Positions 55,769 to 64,000 of a stretch of 64,000 nucleotides of DNA are shown piece after piece. This DNA comes from Amycolatopsis coloradensis (GTDB lineage Bacteria; Actinomycetota; Actinomycetes; Mycobacteriales; Pseudonocardiaceae), in the NCBI RefSeq assembly GCF_001953865.1, contig NZ_MQUQ01000004.1, positions 423,261 to 487,260 on the forward strand. Direction: 5' to 3'. A program made the position numbers and the translations under genes. The notes under the pieces were generated by a model that did not search any database, was not told the origin of the DNA, and saw nothing but the letters and a program-made list of their open reading frames with translations. The first letter of the stretch is position 1, and each line of letters begins with the position of its first letter.

Positions 55769-58141
55769 ATGTCGGTCGACGAAACCGGCTCGGTGCCTTC
55801 ACCCGGCCTTTCCCCGAATCTGGCGCGTCTGGCCGCCACGGTCGCCCGCCTCCGCGACGAGGTCGATCACGCCCATGCCGTCGCCGACGGGCGTGCCCTG
55901 ATCGAACTCGCCAAAGGCGTGTTGATGGAGCGCTTGGGCTGCGGCCCTGGCGATGCCGCGCGACAACTCGCGACCCTCGCCGAACGCGCCGGGATGACTC
56001 GCCTGGAATTCGCCGCCGACGTCGTCGGTGACGCCGCCAAGGACCGGCTGAGCGAAGTAGCGGCGGAGTTCGTGGCTCGTACGGACGAATCCGGCGAAGA
56101 CGCCTCGGTCATCGTCCGTCTGCGGGCAGCGGAAAGCGGTGTACTGGCGGCGGACGACACCCAGCGGGCCGCCGAAGCGATCCTCGAGCACGCCCTGCGC
56201 CCCCTCGGCGCGACCGCGGTCGCGGTCTGGCTCGCGGGTCCCGACGGATCGCTCACCCTGGCGGGGGCCGCCGGGTTCTCCGCCGCGGAGGCCTCCCGCT
56301 GGCGGTACGTACCTCCCGGAGTGTCGACTCCCGCGCAGGCCGCGCTGGCCGAACGCGACTCGGTGTGGTTTCCGGCGCTGTCCTCTTCCGGCCTGCCTTC
56401 GATCGGACAGCACGCCATGGCCGTCGGCACCCGGATCGCCATCCCGACCGGAACCGGCGGAAGGATCATCGGCGTCGCGGAAATCTGCTGGCCGGACCAG
56501 GTGAACCTCGAAGCGGGCCGGATGCGACGGCAACTGGAGGCACTGGCCGAGCTGTGTGCGCACACCCTGGAGAACGCGGAGGGAAGCGTCGCGGCCTCGT
56601 CCGCCCACCCCGCCTCGGGCCTGCTCAGCGAGTTGGCCGATTTGGTCGACGGCTTGCCCGACCCGGCCCTCCTGCTTTCGCCGTGCCTCGACGATGACGA
56701 CCGGTTCGGCGACTTTCGGATCCATCACGCCAACCCACGCTTCGTCGATCCGGGTGGACGGCCGCCTGCTCGGCTCATCGGAGCCCGGTTGCTCGAGATG
56801 TATCCGCTCGCGGCGGAGGAAGACGGCCTGCTGGACAAGATTCACCGGGTGTACGCGACGGGAGAGCCGTTCCGCGACCAGAACACGACGATCACCACCT
56901 CCGTGGATCAGGTTCCGCTGCCGGTACTGGCCGACGTCAGTATCAGCAGGCTCGCCGACACGGTCTTGCTCGGCGTGCGCCTGCAGGACGACGCCGCGAA
57001 GCTGACCACGCTGCTGCAGCACGCCCAGCGGCTCGGCCGGATCGGCGGTTTCGAGGAGAACCCGGTGACCGGAGCCGTGCTGTGGAACTCGGAGCTGTTC
57101 GCCCTCTACGGACTGCCTTCCACGGCATCCCCTCTGCCACTGGCCCGGCTGGCCGACTACGCACACCCTGACGATTCGCCCTCGATCGGCCGGTTCCTCA
57201 GGACCCTGTTGCACCACCGGCGATCCGCGTCGACCGCGTTCCGGCTTCAGCGCTCCGATGGCGTCTCCCGGTACATCCGGGTCGTCGCCGAGCCCGTCGT
57301 CGACAGCCGGGGCGATCTTCTCAGCATCCGCGGTGCCTATCAGGACGTCTCCGCCCAGCACTGGGCCGAAGTCGCCCTCTCGGCCACCCGTGACCGGCTG
57401 GCCGCCACCGAACAACAAGCGATCGAACGCAACCGCCTGACCCTCCAACTGCAGCACGCGATCATGCCGCCCGCACGGGACCCACTGGACGTCGCCGGTA
57501 TCCGGACCGCCGTCCGGTACCGGCCCGCGGAAAAGGAGAACCTCGTCGGCGGCGACTGGTACGACGCCGTCGCCCTGCCCAGCGGCGAAATCCTGCTCTG
57601 CGTCGGCGACATCGCGGGGCACGGCATCGACGCGGCCACCGGGATGGTCAACCTTCGCAACGCCCTGCGTGGCCTCGCCGCCACCGGCGCCGGGCCAGCT
57701 CAGCTGCTCACCTGGCTCAACCTGGTTGCCTACAACCTCACCAATCACGTCACGGCCACCGCCGTCGCGGCCCTCTACAACCCCTCGACCAGGATCTTGC
57801 GCTGGGCGCGGGCAGGCCATCTCCCGCCGATCCTCCGGCACCAGGGACAGACCACGACGCTCCCGCTCATTCAAGGCACCTTGCTCGGAGCCGTGCCAGA
57901 GGTGACCTACCAGGAAGGACAGCTGCACCTCGACAACGGCGACGTCCTGCTCCTCTACACCGACGGCCTGATCGAGCGCCGCGACCGGCCGGTGCAGGAT
58001 TCGATCACCCATCTGGTCGGCCTCGTGGACGAGCACGACGGCGACCTGGACCAGCAGCTCGATGCCTTGCTCACCTACAGCACCGCCGACACCGACGACG
58101 ACACCTGTGTCGTGGCCATCGAAGTCACCGCGGAGTTCTGA
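55769..58141 (+). CDS. PP2C-type (SpoIIE) phosphatase with ANTAR-like, GAF and PAS domains
   Basis: 790 residues. An ANTAR-like N-terminus (~40-100: ALIELAKGVLMERLGCGPGD), GAF (~130-270), PAS (~400-540: LGRIGGFEENPVTGAVLWNS) and a C-terminal PP2C domain (~590-785) with metal-binding ENLVGGDWYDAV, GDIAGHGIDA and DTCVVAIEV. It would dephosphorylate STAS-type anti-sigma antagonists and so link the neighbouring kinase to a sigma factor. ATG 55769 is 13 nt after the kinase stop. Confidence 0.92.
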   Translation: MSVDETGSVPSPGLSPNLARLAATVARLRDEVDHAHAVADGRALIELAKGVLMERLGCGPGDAARQLATLAERAGMTRLEFAADVVGDAAKDRLSEVAAEFVARTDESGEDASVIVRLRAAESGVLAADDTQRAAEAILEHALRPLGATAVAVWLAGPDGSLTLAGAAGFSAAEASRWRYVPPGVSTPAQAALAERDSVWFPALSSSGLPSIGQHAMAVGTRIAIPTGTGGRIIGVAEICWPDQVNLEAGRMRRQLEALAELCAHTLENAEGSVAASSAHPASGLLSELADLVDGLPDPALLLSPCLDDDDRFGDFRIHHANPRFVDPGGRPPARLIGARLLEMYPLAAEEDGLLDKIHRVYATGEPFRDQNTTITTSVDQVPLPVLADVSISRLADTVLLGVRLQDDAAKLTTLLQHAQRLGRIGGFEENPVTGAVLWNSELFALYGLPSTASPLPLARLADYAHPDDSPSIGRFLRTLLHHRRSASTAFRLQRSDGVSRYIRVVAEPVVDSRGDLLSIRGAYQDVSAQHWAEVALSATRDRLAATEQQAIERNRLTLQLQHAIMPPARDPLDVAGIRTAVRYRPAEKENLVGGDWYDAVALPSGEILLCVGDIAGHGIDAATGMVNLRNALRGLAATGAGPAQLLTWLNLVAYNLTNHVTATAVAALYNPSTRILRWARAGHLPPILRHQGQTTTLPLIQGTLLGAVPEVTYQEGQLHLDNGDVLLLYTDGLIERRDRPVQDSITHLVGLVDEHDGDLDQQLDALLTYSTADTDDDTCVVAIEVTAEF

Positions 58142-58463
58142 TCCGTGTCCGGTCCTGTACGAGCCGTCGGACTTCGGCCAGCACCACGGCACCGATCACC
58201 CCGTCGATCGACCCGGACGCGCCTTCGCTGCCCACGGCGACGACCACGGTGGCCACGTCGTGCAGTTTGACGTTGTTGTGCTGGGAGATCGCCCTCAGCG
58301 CGGCGAAGGCCTCATCGGGTGTCCACTGCCGCACCAGCATCAACATCCCCTTCGCCTGTTCGATGGCCGGCTGCGTGGCCAACGCCCGTCGCAGCTGCTC
58401 CACTTCGTCAGCGGGAGCCACCGGCTGGTCCGGTCGCGGCTCCCAGCCCTGCCGGACGCTCAT
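58125..58463 (-). CDS. ANTAR-domain protein
   Basis: 112 residues with a clear ANTAR core: LRRALATQPAIEQAKGMLML and DEAFAALRAISQHNNVKLHD. No sensor domain. ATG 58463 overlaps the DUF3152 stop (ATGA). The 3' end overlaps the convergent PP2C gene by 17 nt. Probably an RNA-binding antiterminator. Confidence 0.88.
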   Translation of the reverse strand: MSVRQGWEPRPDQPVAPADEVEQLRRALATQPAIEQAKGMLMLVRQWTPDEAFAALRAISQHNNVKLHDVATVVVAVGSEGASGSIDGVIGAVVLAEVRRLVQDRTRIRTPR

Positions 58464-59476
58464 CGCGTCATCGTCACCCAAGGATTGGGACGGCAGACCG
58501 CTCCATCCGGCCGGACGTTCACCGCGGCGCCCGGCTCGGCACGGTTGAGGTCCACGACGTAGCTGTTGGACAATCCGAAGGTCTGCTGCATCATCACTGG
58601 AGCCACGGCCCCCGCCGCGGGACAGCCGACATGCCCGTGACCGAGGGCGTGGCCGACCTCGTGGTTGACCGCGTACCGGTGGTAGGCGAGAAGATCGCCC
58701 TCGAACGAATGGGCACCACGGACCCAACGCGCGAGATTGACGACGACCCGGTGATCACGGGTGAGATAGCACGACGAGTCGTAGGGAATCTCGAATCCGC
58801 AAAGGTCGGGGCGGCGGCTCGTGGCGGGGCTGGTGAGACTGATCCGGAACGACGGCGAGGCGCCCGGGTCATCGATCCGCCGGAGCGACACATCGTCGGA
58901 CCCGATCCATCCGCGCGGGTCCGCGAGGATGGTCTCCACTTCCGGTGCGAACGAGGGGAAGTCCACTCCGTCCTCGATCTCGACGGTGTAGGTCAGTTGC
59001 CGAGTTCCGGTGCCCGCCGCCGAACCACTCACGCCGGGTACGACGTGCCAAGCTCCCGCACCGGTCGGCGTGAAAGGAGCACCGTCCGGCAACGCGGCGG
59101 GCTCCGGCGTCGGCGCGATCGGCTGACTGCTCGCCGGTGCCGGCGAAGGTTGCGGCGCCGGCGGGCCTGGGGCGACTGGCGTCTCGAGGGCGAAGGGCGC
59201 CACGAAGAGCGCGATCGAAAGCACCAGGGCGAGCAAGATGACGATCAACGGCCACCACGTCCGATCCGCCTCCGAAGCCTTCCGTGGCCGGCGGGGCGCG
59301 GGCTTCTCGGGCGGGATCGCGATCGTCTCGCGACGACGCGTGGGCAACCGGTGCCGAGGAGGCGGAGCCGGTTTGGCGCCCGCGGGAACCGGTGGCTTGG
59401 TCAAGGGAGCGCGAGGCTGGGGCAGCCAGTCGACGAGGCTTCCGTCGCGTCGTACGTGGGAACTCTCAGTAGGCAA
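58460..59476 (-). CDS. DUF3152 membrane-anchored zinc-metalloprotease-like protein
   Basis: 338 residues. A cytoplasmic Pro/Arg-rich segment, one membrane helix (TWWPLIVILLALVLSIALFV) and an outside domain with the metzincin-type motif HEVGHALGHGHVGC. Conserved Cys are at CGFEIPYDSSC. Most DUF3152 proteins are unstudied; the motif predicts a zinc peptidase at the cell surface. Start TTG 59476 is uncertain; it lies inside the deacetylase gene end. Middle gene of deacetylase-DUF3152-ANTAR. Confidence 0.85.
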   Translation of the reverse strand: MPTESSHVRRDGSLVDWLPQPRAPLTKPPVPAGAKPAPPPRHRLPTRRRETIAIPPEKPAPRRPRKASEADRTWWPLIVILLALVLSIALFVAPFALETPVAPGPPAPQPSPAPASSQPIAPTPEPAALPDGAPFTPTGAGAWHVVPGVSGSAAGTGTRQLTYTVEIEDGVDFPSFAPEVETILADPRGWIGSDDVSLRRIDDPGASPSFRISLTSPATSRRPDLCGFEIPYDSSCYLTRDHRVVVNLARWVRGAHSFEGDLLAYHRYAVNHEVGHALGHGHVGCPAAGAVAPVMMQQTFGLSNSYVVDLNRAEPGAAVNVRPDGAVCRPNPWVTMTR

Positions 59477-60464
59477 GACTCACACTCGCACAAGCCTCGG
59501 CGGGGACGGCGTCGGATCGCGGGTACGACACCGTCTGCGGATCGCCGTCCGAGGTGTACCGATGCCCGGTGGGCGAACCGAGCTGGTCGAGCCAGTGGGC
59601 GGAGCCGTATTCCGCCTCCGGGCCGGTCGACTGTGACCGGATCCGGGGGATCGCCGCGGGTTCGAACGCGCGGGAACACGGAGACGGCGCGGGCCCGGCC
59701 CCGACGAGCAACGCTCCGCGATAGGTGTAGCCCGGTCCTTGCAGCGCCAGTCCTGCTCGCCGGGGCTGCGCGCCGTACGGCAGCGCGAGTGTGCTGGGTT
59801 CGTAACCGGGCAACGCCTGTTTGATCAGGACGTCTCCCTCGGCGATCGCCGCCGACGCCGCGGCTTCGTCCGCGCGGCGCAGGTTCGTGTGCCGTGCGGT
59901 GTGGTTGCCGATCTCGAAGTGGTGGTCGGACAACCAGCGCAACGCGCGGTCGTCACCGCCGAAGGGGTGCTCGTTGACATACAGGCTGGCGACCGGGCGG
60001 AACCGGGGGTGCGCGGCCGCGACGTCCAGCAAGATCCGTACGGCGGTCCCCGGCGCCGGGTGTCCCTCCGGCGTGAGCGCGAACACGCTCGGATCGCCGT
60101 CGTCGAAGGTCAGTACGACCGGATGCGCGCCCGCGGGCAGATCGAGCCGTCGGCCCAGCAGTTCGGCCGTCGTGACCGGGACGTAGTCCTCGGCGGCGAG
60201 CCGTTCCAGCTCCGCCGCGAAATCGGCGGGCGTGCGGTCGTAGGCCGATCGCGGCTTCTCGACGATTCGGTGGTACATCAGGATCGGAACCCGGCCGAGT
60301 TCGTCGGCGGCCACCTGCCGCGCGAACGCCGGTGTGACGCGGGTAGGCGCGGCTGCGGAAACAGTTCCCAGCTCCGGCGACGGGGAGACCGCCGGCCCCG
60401 GCGCCCCGCATGCCGCCACGAGGAGGACGGCAGCACCTGCGCCGAACCGGAAAAGAAAAGACAT
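59466..60464 (-). CDS. Polysaccharide deacetylase (NodB-like) lipoprotein
   Basis: 332 residues. Lipoprotein signal MSFLFRFGAGAAVLLVAACG with lipobox VAAC. Catalytic base and metal ligands in VVLTFDDGD and NHTARHTNL (HxxxH). It would deacetylate cell-wall or other polysaccharides at the outer membrane face. A longer frame to 61268 runs against the next gene and is not used. ATG 60464. Followed by DUF3152 with 11-nt overlap. Confidence 0.9.
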   Translation of the reverse strand: MSFLFRFGAGAAVLLVAACGAPGPAVSPSPELGTVSAAAPTRVTPAFARQVAADELGRVPILMYHRIVEKPRSAYDRTPADFAAELERLAAEDYVPVTTAELLGRRLDLPAGAHPVVLTFDDGDPSVFALTPEGHPAPGTAVRILLDVAAAHPRFRPVASLYVNEHPFGGDDRALRWLSDHHFEIGNHTARHTNLRRADEAAASAAIAEGDVLIKQALPGYEPSTLALPYGAQPRRAGLALQGPGYTYRGALLVGAGPAPSPCSRAFEPAAIPRIRSQSTGPEAEYGSAHWLDQLGSPTGHRYTSDGDPQTVSYPRSDAVPAEACASVSLAY

Positions 60465-60696
60465 TCTGAAAGTGTGCTGCCGGAGCCGGGCGCGGGCACA
60501 CGGATGCACCGATTCGGGTGAGCGCGAATTTTGGCGTCCTCGCGCGCAAACCCAAGTATCCGCAGCTCGGGGCATCCGGCCCGGAATCGGGCCCGGCACG
60601 ATCCGGTGATCGTCGGCGGCTGGGTTTACGGGAAGATCAACACGGGTATTTTCCTGGACTGGCAACGAAAACCTGAGCACAGCTGAAGGAGACCGG

Positions 60697-61614
60697 ATGA
60701 CCGACCACAGTCGCCGCTTCGTCCTCACCGTCGGGCTGGCGGGACTCGCGGCGAGCGCGTGCGGCACCCCCCGTCGGGGCAACGCGGCCGCGGCGCCGAT
60801 GACGTCCGCCCCAGCCGCGGCGGCGGTCATCCAGCCGCCTGCCGATCCACTCGCGACGAACCTGCTGGTCGGCTTCTGCGGAGCACCAGGCGCGAAAGCA
60901 CTCGGCCGGATGACCGGAGACCTCGCTGCCGCGAGTCGCGAGCTGCGTAAACATATCGACGGCTTTCCGCCGGTGCGGCCGATCACACCCGTCGTGGAGT
61001 TGATCGCGACCACCGTGCACCGCTCGCCCGGCGCGGACGGTATGTATCGCAGCCGGTGCAGTGACGAAACCGTGCGGGAGTACCTCGACGCGGCTCGCGC
61101 GCTGAACGGCCTGCTGCTACTCGACATCCAACCCGGTCGCGCGGACTTCCTGCCTGAAGTGCGGGCCTTCGAGCACTGGCTGAAGGAGCCCGATGTCGGG
61201 GTCGCACTCGATCCAGAATGGGCTGTCGAACCGGGCGTCGTCCCGGGGAAGAAGTTCGGGCGCACCACCGGCGCCGAACTCGACGGGGTCGCCCACTACC
61301 TCGGCGAACTGGCGCGGCTTCACCGGTTGCCCGCCAAGGTCATGATCTACCACCAGGTGGCTTCGTCGGTGGTGCGCGAGGAGGAACTGCTGAAACCCCA
61401 CCCCGGGGTCTCCGTGGTGAAGGTCGTGGACGGGATAGGTTCCGCCGCCGCCAAGAAGGCGACCTGGAAAACGCTCATGCCGAGCAAGCCCGACCACGTG
61501 CGAGCGGGCTTCAAACTCTTCTTCGACGAGGACACCCGACGAGGGGCGGCCTTGATGACCCCGGCGGAGGTCCTCGCACTGGCGCCCACTCCCGCTTATG
61601 TCCTCTACGAATAG
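60697..61614 (+). CDS. Secreted lipoprotein of unknown function
   Basis: 305 residues. Lipoprotein signal MTDHSRRFVLTVGLAGLAAS-ACG (twin Arg at 6-7, lipobox AASAC). Mature part looks like an alpha/beta barrel (LLVGFCGAPGAKALGRMTGD, GLLLLDIQPGRADFLPEVRA, VGVALDPEWAVEPGVVPGKK, AKVMIYHQVASSVVREEELL). Similar to uncharacterised actinobacterial lipoproteins; possible glycoside-hydrolase fold but no catalytic pair is named. ATG 60697 with GGAG four nt upstream. Confidence 0.78.
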   Translation: MTDHSRRFVLTVGLAGLAASACGTPRRGNAAAAPMTSAPAAAAVIQPPADPLATNLLVGFCGAPGAKALGRMTGDLAAASRELRKHIDGFPPVRPITPVVELIATTVHRSPGADGMYRSRCSDETVREYLDAARALNGLLLLDIQPGRADFLPEVRAFEHWLKEPDVGVALDPEWAVEPGVVPGKKFGRTTGAELDGVAHYLGELARLHRLPAKVMIYHQVASSVVREEELLKPHPGVSVVKVVDGIGSAAAKKATWKTLMPSKPDHVRAGFKLFFDEDTRRGAALMTPAEVLALAPTPAYVLYE

Positions 61615-61809
61615 TCGGCGATCGAGGTTAGCGCTCCGTCGCCCCGCCGGGCCTTGACTCGCCCCCAAGCCACGTCTTCCCACCGGCGATCACCCTGCGC
61701 CATGACTTCGCTCGTCCTGTCCACCCTTTCGAGTGGCGCTCTTTTTGTTCTCTCCGAAAAACGGTGCGCCCTAACTTCGCAAAAGCTTAGGGTTCACCCT
61801 TTCGTGTTG

Positions 61810-61838
61810 TTTACACTCACGATTTCGGTGGGTAATAT
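61810..61838 (+). promoter_or_regulatory. Housekeeping-type promoter
   Basis: TTTACA (61810-61815), 17-nt spacer, TAATAT (61833-61838): the best match to a vegetative promoter in the window, lying in locally AT-rich DNA. Confidence 0.65.
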
Positions 61839-61844
61839 CGTTGA

Positions 61845-62024
61845 TATCGATGCGTCCAGAAATAAACCCGCCAGGAGAGATCCCCTGACTCTCTCCTCTT
61901 CCTGGCACCGCGTCGCTGTCATCGACACCGGTCGAAAACACGGCCCCAAAGCATTGGCAAGCAGCAACAAGGTGCGAATCCCATCGGCGGACGTCCGACG
62001 CGAATCCCGCCGGACGTCCGCCGA
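61845..62024 (+). ncRNA. Candidate small RNA
   Basis: From the predicted start point of the TTTACA-TAATAT promoter to the end of a perfect 14-bp hairpin (TCGGCGGACGTCCG / CGGACGTCCGCCGA, 61984-62024). The interval has no supported start codon. There is no U tract after the hairpin, so termination is not certain. Alternative: a leader of the nearby genes or of an unrecognised short gene. Confidence 0.3.
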
Positions 62025-62067
62025 AGGAGACAAGAACTGAGCGGTTCCAGCCCCGCCGAGATCGTGG

Positions 62068-62415
62068 TCAGGCGCCCGGAGGTTGGCGTCGCGGCTCCGC
62101 GGGCGGGTAAGTGTTCACGGGGGGAGCATCCGCACCCGCAGCCGGATACCCGGCCATCGCACCGGCCTTCGGACCTCGCCGGGCAAGACCGGCGAGCCCG
62201 AGCAGGCCCACCAGACCGAGCAGACCCCATAGTCCGTTGTCTCCGTCGGCGTCGGCCCGCTCCTCACGCATGCGTCCGTTTCCGTCGTCCACCTCTTGCG
62301 ACGCCGGTACCGTCGGCGCGGACTCGCCGGTCGCGGAAGCCGGGACCGCTCCGGTCAGCATGACCGCCGCGGCCGCCACGCACGCACAGGTCGTCTTCTG
62401 CAATGCCCGCTTCAT
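62068..62415 (-). CDS. WGxxGxxG-type small secreted/anchored protein
   Basis: 115 residues. Signal peptide MKRALQKTTCACVAAAAVML then TGAVPASA. The C-terminal half holds DNGLWGLLGLVGLLGLAGLA followed by RR, the WGxxGxxG-hydrophobic-basic pattern of a putative surface-sorting signal, then a Pro/Ala tail. ATG 62415 with AAGGA five nt upstream. Confidence 0.8.
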   Translation of the reverse strand: MKRALQKTTCACVAAAAVMLTGAVPASATGESAPTVPASQEVDDGNGRMREERADADGDNGLWGLLGLVGLLGLAGLARRGPKAGAMAGYPAAGADAPPVNTYPPAEPRRQPPGA

Positions 62416-62697
62416 TTCGATCCTTCTTTCGAATTCGTCGATGGAGGGTCGATCAGTCAGGTCATACCCGCGACCCGCGCGTTCACACCCGCCTTCACGG
62501 GAACGTGTCTCTCTTTCACTCGTACGACCCCGTGTTCCACCCGGATTCGCCTTTCACTAGTATGGCGACCGGTTCAAACAAGAGCCGTGGAAGTACGGAC
62601 CGTGCCTTCGAATCCTCCATGGTCGGCCTTCCTTGTTCGCGCGGTTAGCGCATCTGCCGGAGATCAACATGGTCCACATCCGTGGATCGGGGGAGAA

Positions 62698-63039
62698 TTG
62701 AACGACCGTCATGTGATCGCGCCTTTGGGCGCCGCCTTCACGCCACGCCTGATCTGCACGGCCGGCGACCGCCTGATACATCCGTCGGACAGCAACAACG
62801 ACCTCGCTCGCATTGTCGTGCGCTGGGCGCGCACTTGGGTTCCCGAGACCTGGCCCGCGCGCCAGTACTTCACCTCACTGGGCATCGGCGATGACGAAAA
62901 CCCTTGCTACAAGGACAAGGACGTCATCGGCTGGCTACTCCTGCAGCCCCAGCCGGATTCGCTCGCGTGGCGCGTGCGTTCGAGAGAGATCGACGTCACG
63001 ACGGCGCTCACCGCGGAAGCGGAGGCCTGGCCCGTCTAA
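62698..63039 (+). CDS. Hypothetical protein (113 aa)
   Basis: TTG 62698 with GGGGGAG just before it (short spacing), or GTG 62713. Product: VIAPLGAAFTPRLICTAGDR ... WARTWVPETWPARQYFTSLG ... ENPCYKDKDVIGWLLLQPQP, with a well-ordered mixture of charged and aromatic residues that looks real. Upstream part of the open frame is not coding-like. No family recognised. Confidence 0.55.
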   Translation: MNDRHVIAPLGAAFTPRLICTAGDRLIHPSDSNNDLARIVVRWARTWVPETWPARQYFTSLGIGDDENPCYKDKDVIGWLLLQPQPDSLAWRVRSREIDVTTALTAEAEAWPV

Positions 63040-63338
63040 AACAAAAGACGAACACAAGCAGCCTTGCTACGCTCACTTCACAGCGAAGCAGGGCTACTTG
63101 TCGTATCCGGGCTCTCTCTTCTCGCGCGCTGTGACCCGTCTCGCTGACCGGTTGGCAACAGCAGAATGATCTTAACCCGATTGGACCACCGTTCACGCGG
63201 TCAACGGATCGCCGTACCCACACGATGGTGGATCGGGTTGGAAGAGCCAACCGATGATCAGTACGTTTCCCCACACCGGACGGGAACACACCTTTATTGC
63301 CGTCCCGCACGACGCAATCGTCGAATCGAGGAGAATCC

Positions 63339-63692
63339 ATGCTGAAGAAAATCGGTTTCGCCGCGGCCACCATGGCCGCAGGTGCGATCCTGAGCGGCGG
63401 CGTCGCCTCCGCCGACACCCCGGACGGGGACCACGACGGTGGATACGACTACAGCGGCCAGGTGGGTTTGGTCAATGTCAACAACTTCGACTTGCTGCAC
63501 AACGTCAACGCCGTGGTCGGTGCGTGTGACAACAACGTGAACGTGCTCGGGGTCCAGGTCCCGATCCAGGACTCGCTCAACGGCATCGGCGTGCCGATCC
63601 TGTCGCCGGGCGAGCACGAGGCCAGCGGCGATTCCCCGTCCAACTGCGCCGCGGGCGGCGTGCTGGACGGCGGTACGGCCCAGCACAACTGA
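63339..63692 (+). CDS. Rodlin-like small secreted protein
   Basis: 117 residues. Signal peptide MLKKIGFAAATMAAGAILSG then GVASA. Mature part is Asn/Val/Gly/Asp-rich (GQVGLVNVNNFDLLHNVNAV, NNVNVLGVQVPIQDSLNGIG), similar to the Asn/Val-rich rodlin and chaplin-type surface proteins of mycelial actinomycetes; two Cys (ACDNN, NCAAGG). ATG 63339 with GGAG five nt upstream. Likely part of the aerial-hypha surface layer. A second related gene begins at 63962. Confidence 0.72.
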   Translation: MLKKIGFAAATMAAGAILSGGVASADTPDGDHDGGYDYSGQVGLVNVNNFDLLHNVNAVVGACDNNVNVLGVQVPIQDSLNGIGVPILSPGEHEASGDSPSNCAAGGVLDGGTAQHN

Positions 63693-63708
63693 TTCTCCCA
63701 GCCGAAGC

Positions 63709-63730
63709 CATCCGCGGTGGTGTGCGGATA
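63709..63730. terminator. Possible terminator of the rodlin-like gene
   Basis: ATCCGC / GCGGAT, 6 bp with a GGTGGTGT loop region, ~17 nt after the stop codon. Weak. Confidence 0.35.
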
Positions 63731-63922
63731 CGGCCGAGGCATGGGGTCCGGCGGTTCGCACCGCATTCGCGAAGTGCTGGAACACGAAGAAGAGATGCAC
63801 ACTCCGCTGCGTGTTCCGCCGCCACCGCGATGCGGTTGTGACGTCGACACGGGTGGGGCCGGTTCATCCTGCCCAGGAGTTGACCGGCCTCACCCGGCTT
63901 GGAAAGCACCATGACCATCACT

Positions 63923-63951
63923 CCCGCCGGGCTTGTCCGGTGGGTTTCTTT
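63923..63951 (+). terminator. Intrinsic-type terminator directly before the last gene
   Basis: Stem CCCGCCGG / CCGGTGGG, loop GCTTGT, followed by TTTCTTT. One of few U-tract terminators in the window, and it ends 2 nt before the ribosome binding site of the next gene, so it may act as an attenuator. Confidence 0.65.
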
Positions 63952-63961
63952 AGGAGTTTTT

Positions 63962-64000
63962 GTGATCAAGCAGCTTGGGTTTGTGGCTACCGCTTTGGCG
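63962..64000 (+). CDS. Start of a second small secreted protein (3' end outside window)
   Basis: GTG 63962 with GGAG five nt upstream. Translation MIKQLGFVATALA is the start of a signal peptide, like that of the rodlin-like protein before it (MLKKIGFAAAT). An in-frame ATG at 63911 (MTITPAGLVRWVSLGVFV) with GGAAAG upstream is an alternative start and would place the terminator hairpin inside the coding region. Confidence 0.6.
   Translation, partial: MIKQLGFVATALA

Larger units (their letters stand above)
61615..62067. other. Gene-free stretch with promoter and hairpin
   Basis: 453 nt. Contains an unusually AT-rich patch (61800-61860) with a strong promoter and, 146 nt downstream, a perfect hairpin. 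No reading frame with a start after the promoter; possible small RNA (see below). Confidence 0.55.

Noticed and set aside
61962..61990. GGTGCGAATCCC, resembling a tRNA T-arm
   Set aside because: The T-loop consensus TTCGAAT is not met and no acceptor or anticodon arms could be folded around it.
61654..62040. 128-residue plus-strand frame across the candidate small RNA
   Set aside because: No in-frame start after the promoter, basic low-complexity composition, no family.

Overview
The window comes from a high-GC, mycelial-type actinomycete. The gene families present (AfsR/SARP regulator, furA-katG pair, BldM-like regulator, rodlin-like secreted protein, DUF222/HNH remnant, DivIVA-domain, ANTAR and DUF6221 proteins) point to Pseudonocardiaceae, most likely Amycolatopsis. 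That assignment is inference; no rRNA or other marker gene is in view. No tRNA, rRNA, CRISPR array, intact insertion sequence or prophage was seen.

Layout. 1-5 kb: a P450 tail, an AfsR-type regulator and a class-C beta-lactamase-fold hydrolase. 5-10 kb: a decayed HNH nuclease, then an osmoprotectant ABC transporter in which permease, ATPase and second permease form one reading frame, plus its lipoprotein receptor. 10-16 kb: Nudix hydrolase, zinc alcohol dehydrogenase, SRPBCC protein, a small protein that is almost entirely a PABP-C (MLLE) domain, and furA-katG. 16-22 kb: SurE and a PfkB kinase divergent from a phosphoketolase-acetate kinase pair. 22-31 kb: many small stress or signalling genes (DUF2945, ANTAR, GAF-ANTAR, STAS, DivIVA, DUF6221). 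31-40 kb: a minus-strand operon of ABC ATPase, ABC permease, FAD oxidoreductase and a fully reducing type I PKS carrying a frameshift. 41-43.5 kb: a repeat-containing peptide, a JmjC oxygenase and a Suc_Fer-like Fe-S protein, overlapping head to tail. 43.5-47 kb: large catalase KatE, an acyl-CoA dehydrogenase-like gene and a multiply frameshifted PIG-L gene. 47-58 kb: BldM-like regulator, two secreted proteins, an SigB/SigF-type sigma factor, a giant HAMP-repeat hybrid kinase and a PP2C phosphatase. 58-64 kb: ANTAR/DUF3152/deacetylase operon and a run of small secreted proteins.

How it fits together. Much of the window looks like a general-stress and differentiation region: two catalases, osmoprotectant uptake, phosphoketolase bypass, stress sigma factor, STAS and PP2C proteins, and several GNNT-N15/16-GGGTA promoters of the actinobacterial sigma-B/F type. 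Most intergenic gaps with hairpins lie at gene 3' ends, and four carry the same 55-nt palindrome. The two most unusual items are the eukaryote-like MLLE-domain protein at 12.5 kb and the repeat peptide-JmjC-Suc_Fer set at 41-43.5 kb, which has the look of an undescribed peptide hydroxylation (RiPP-like) system.
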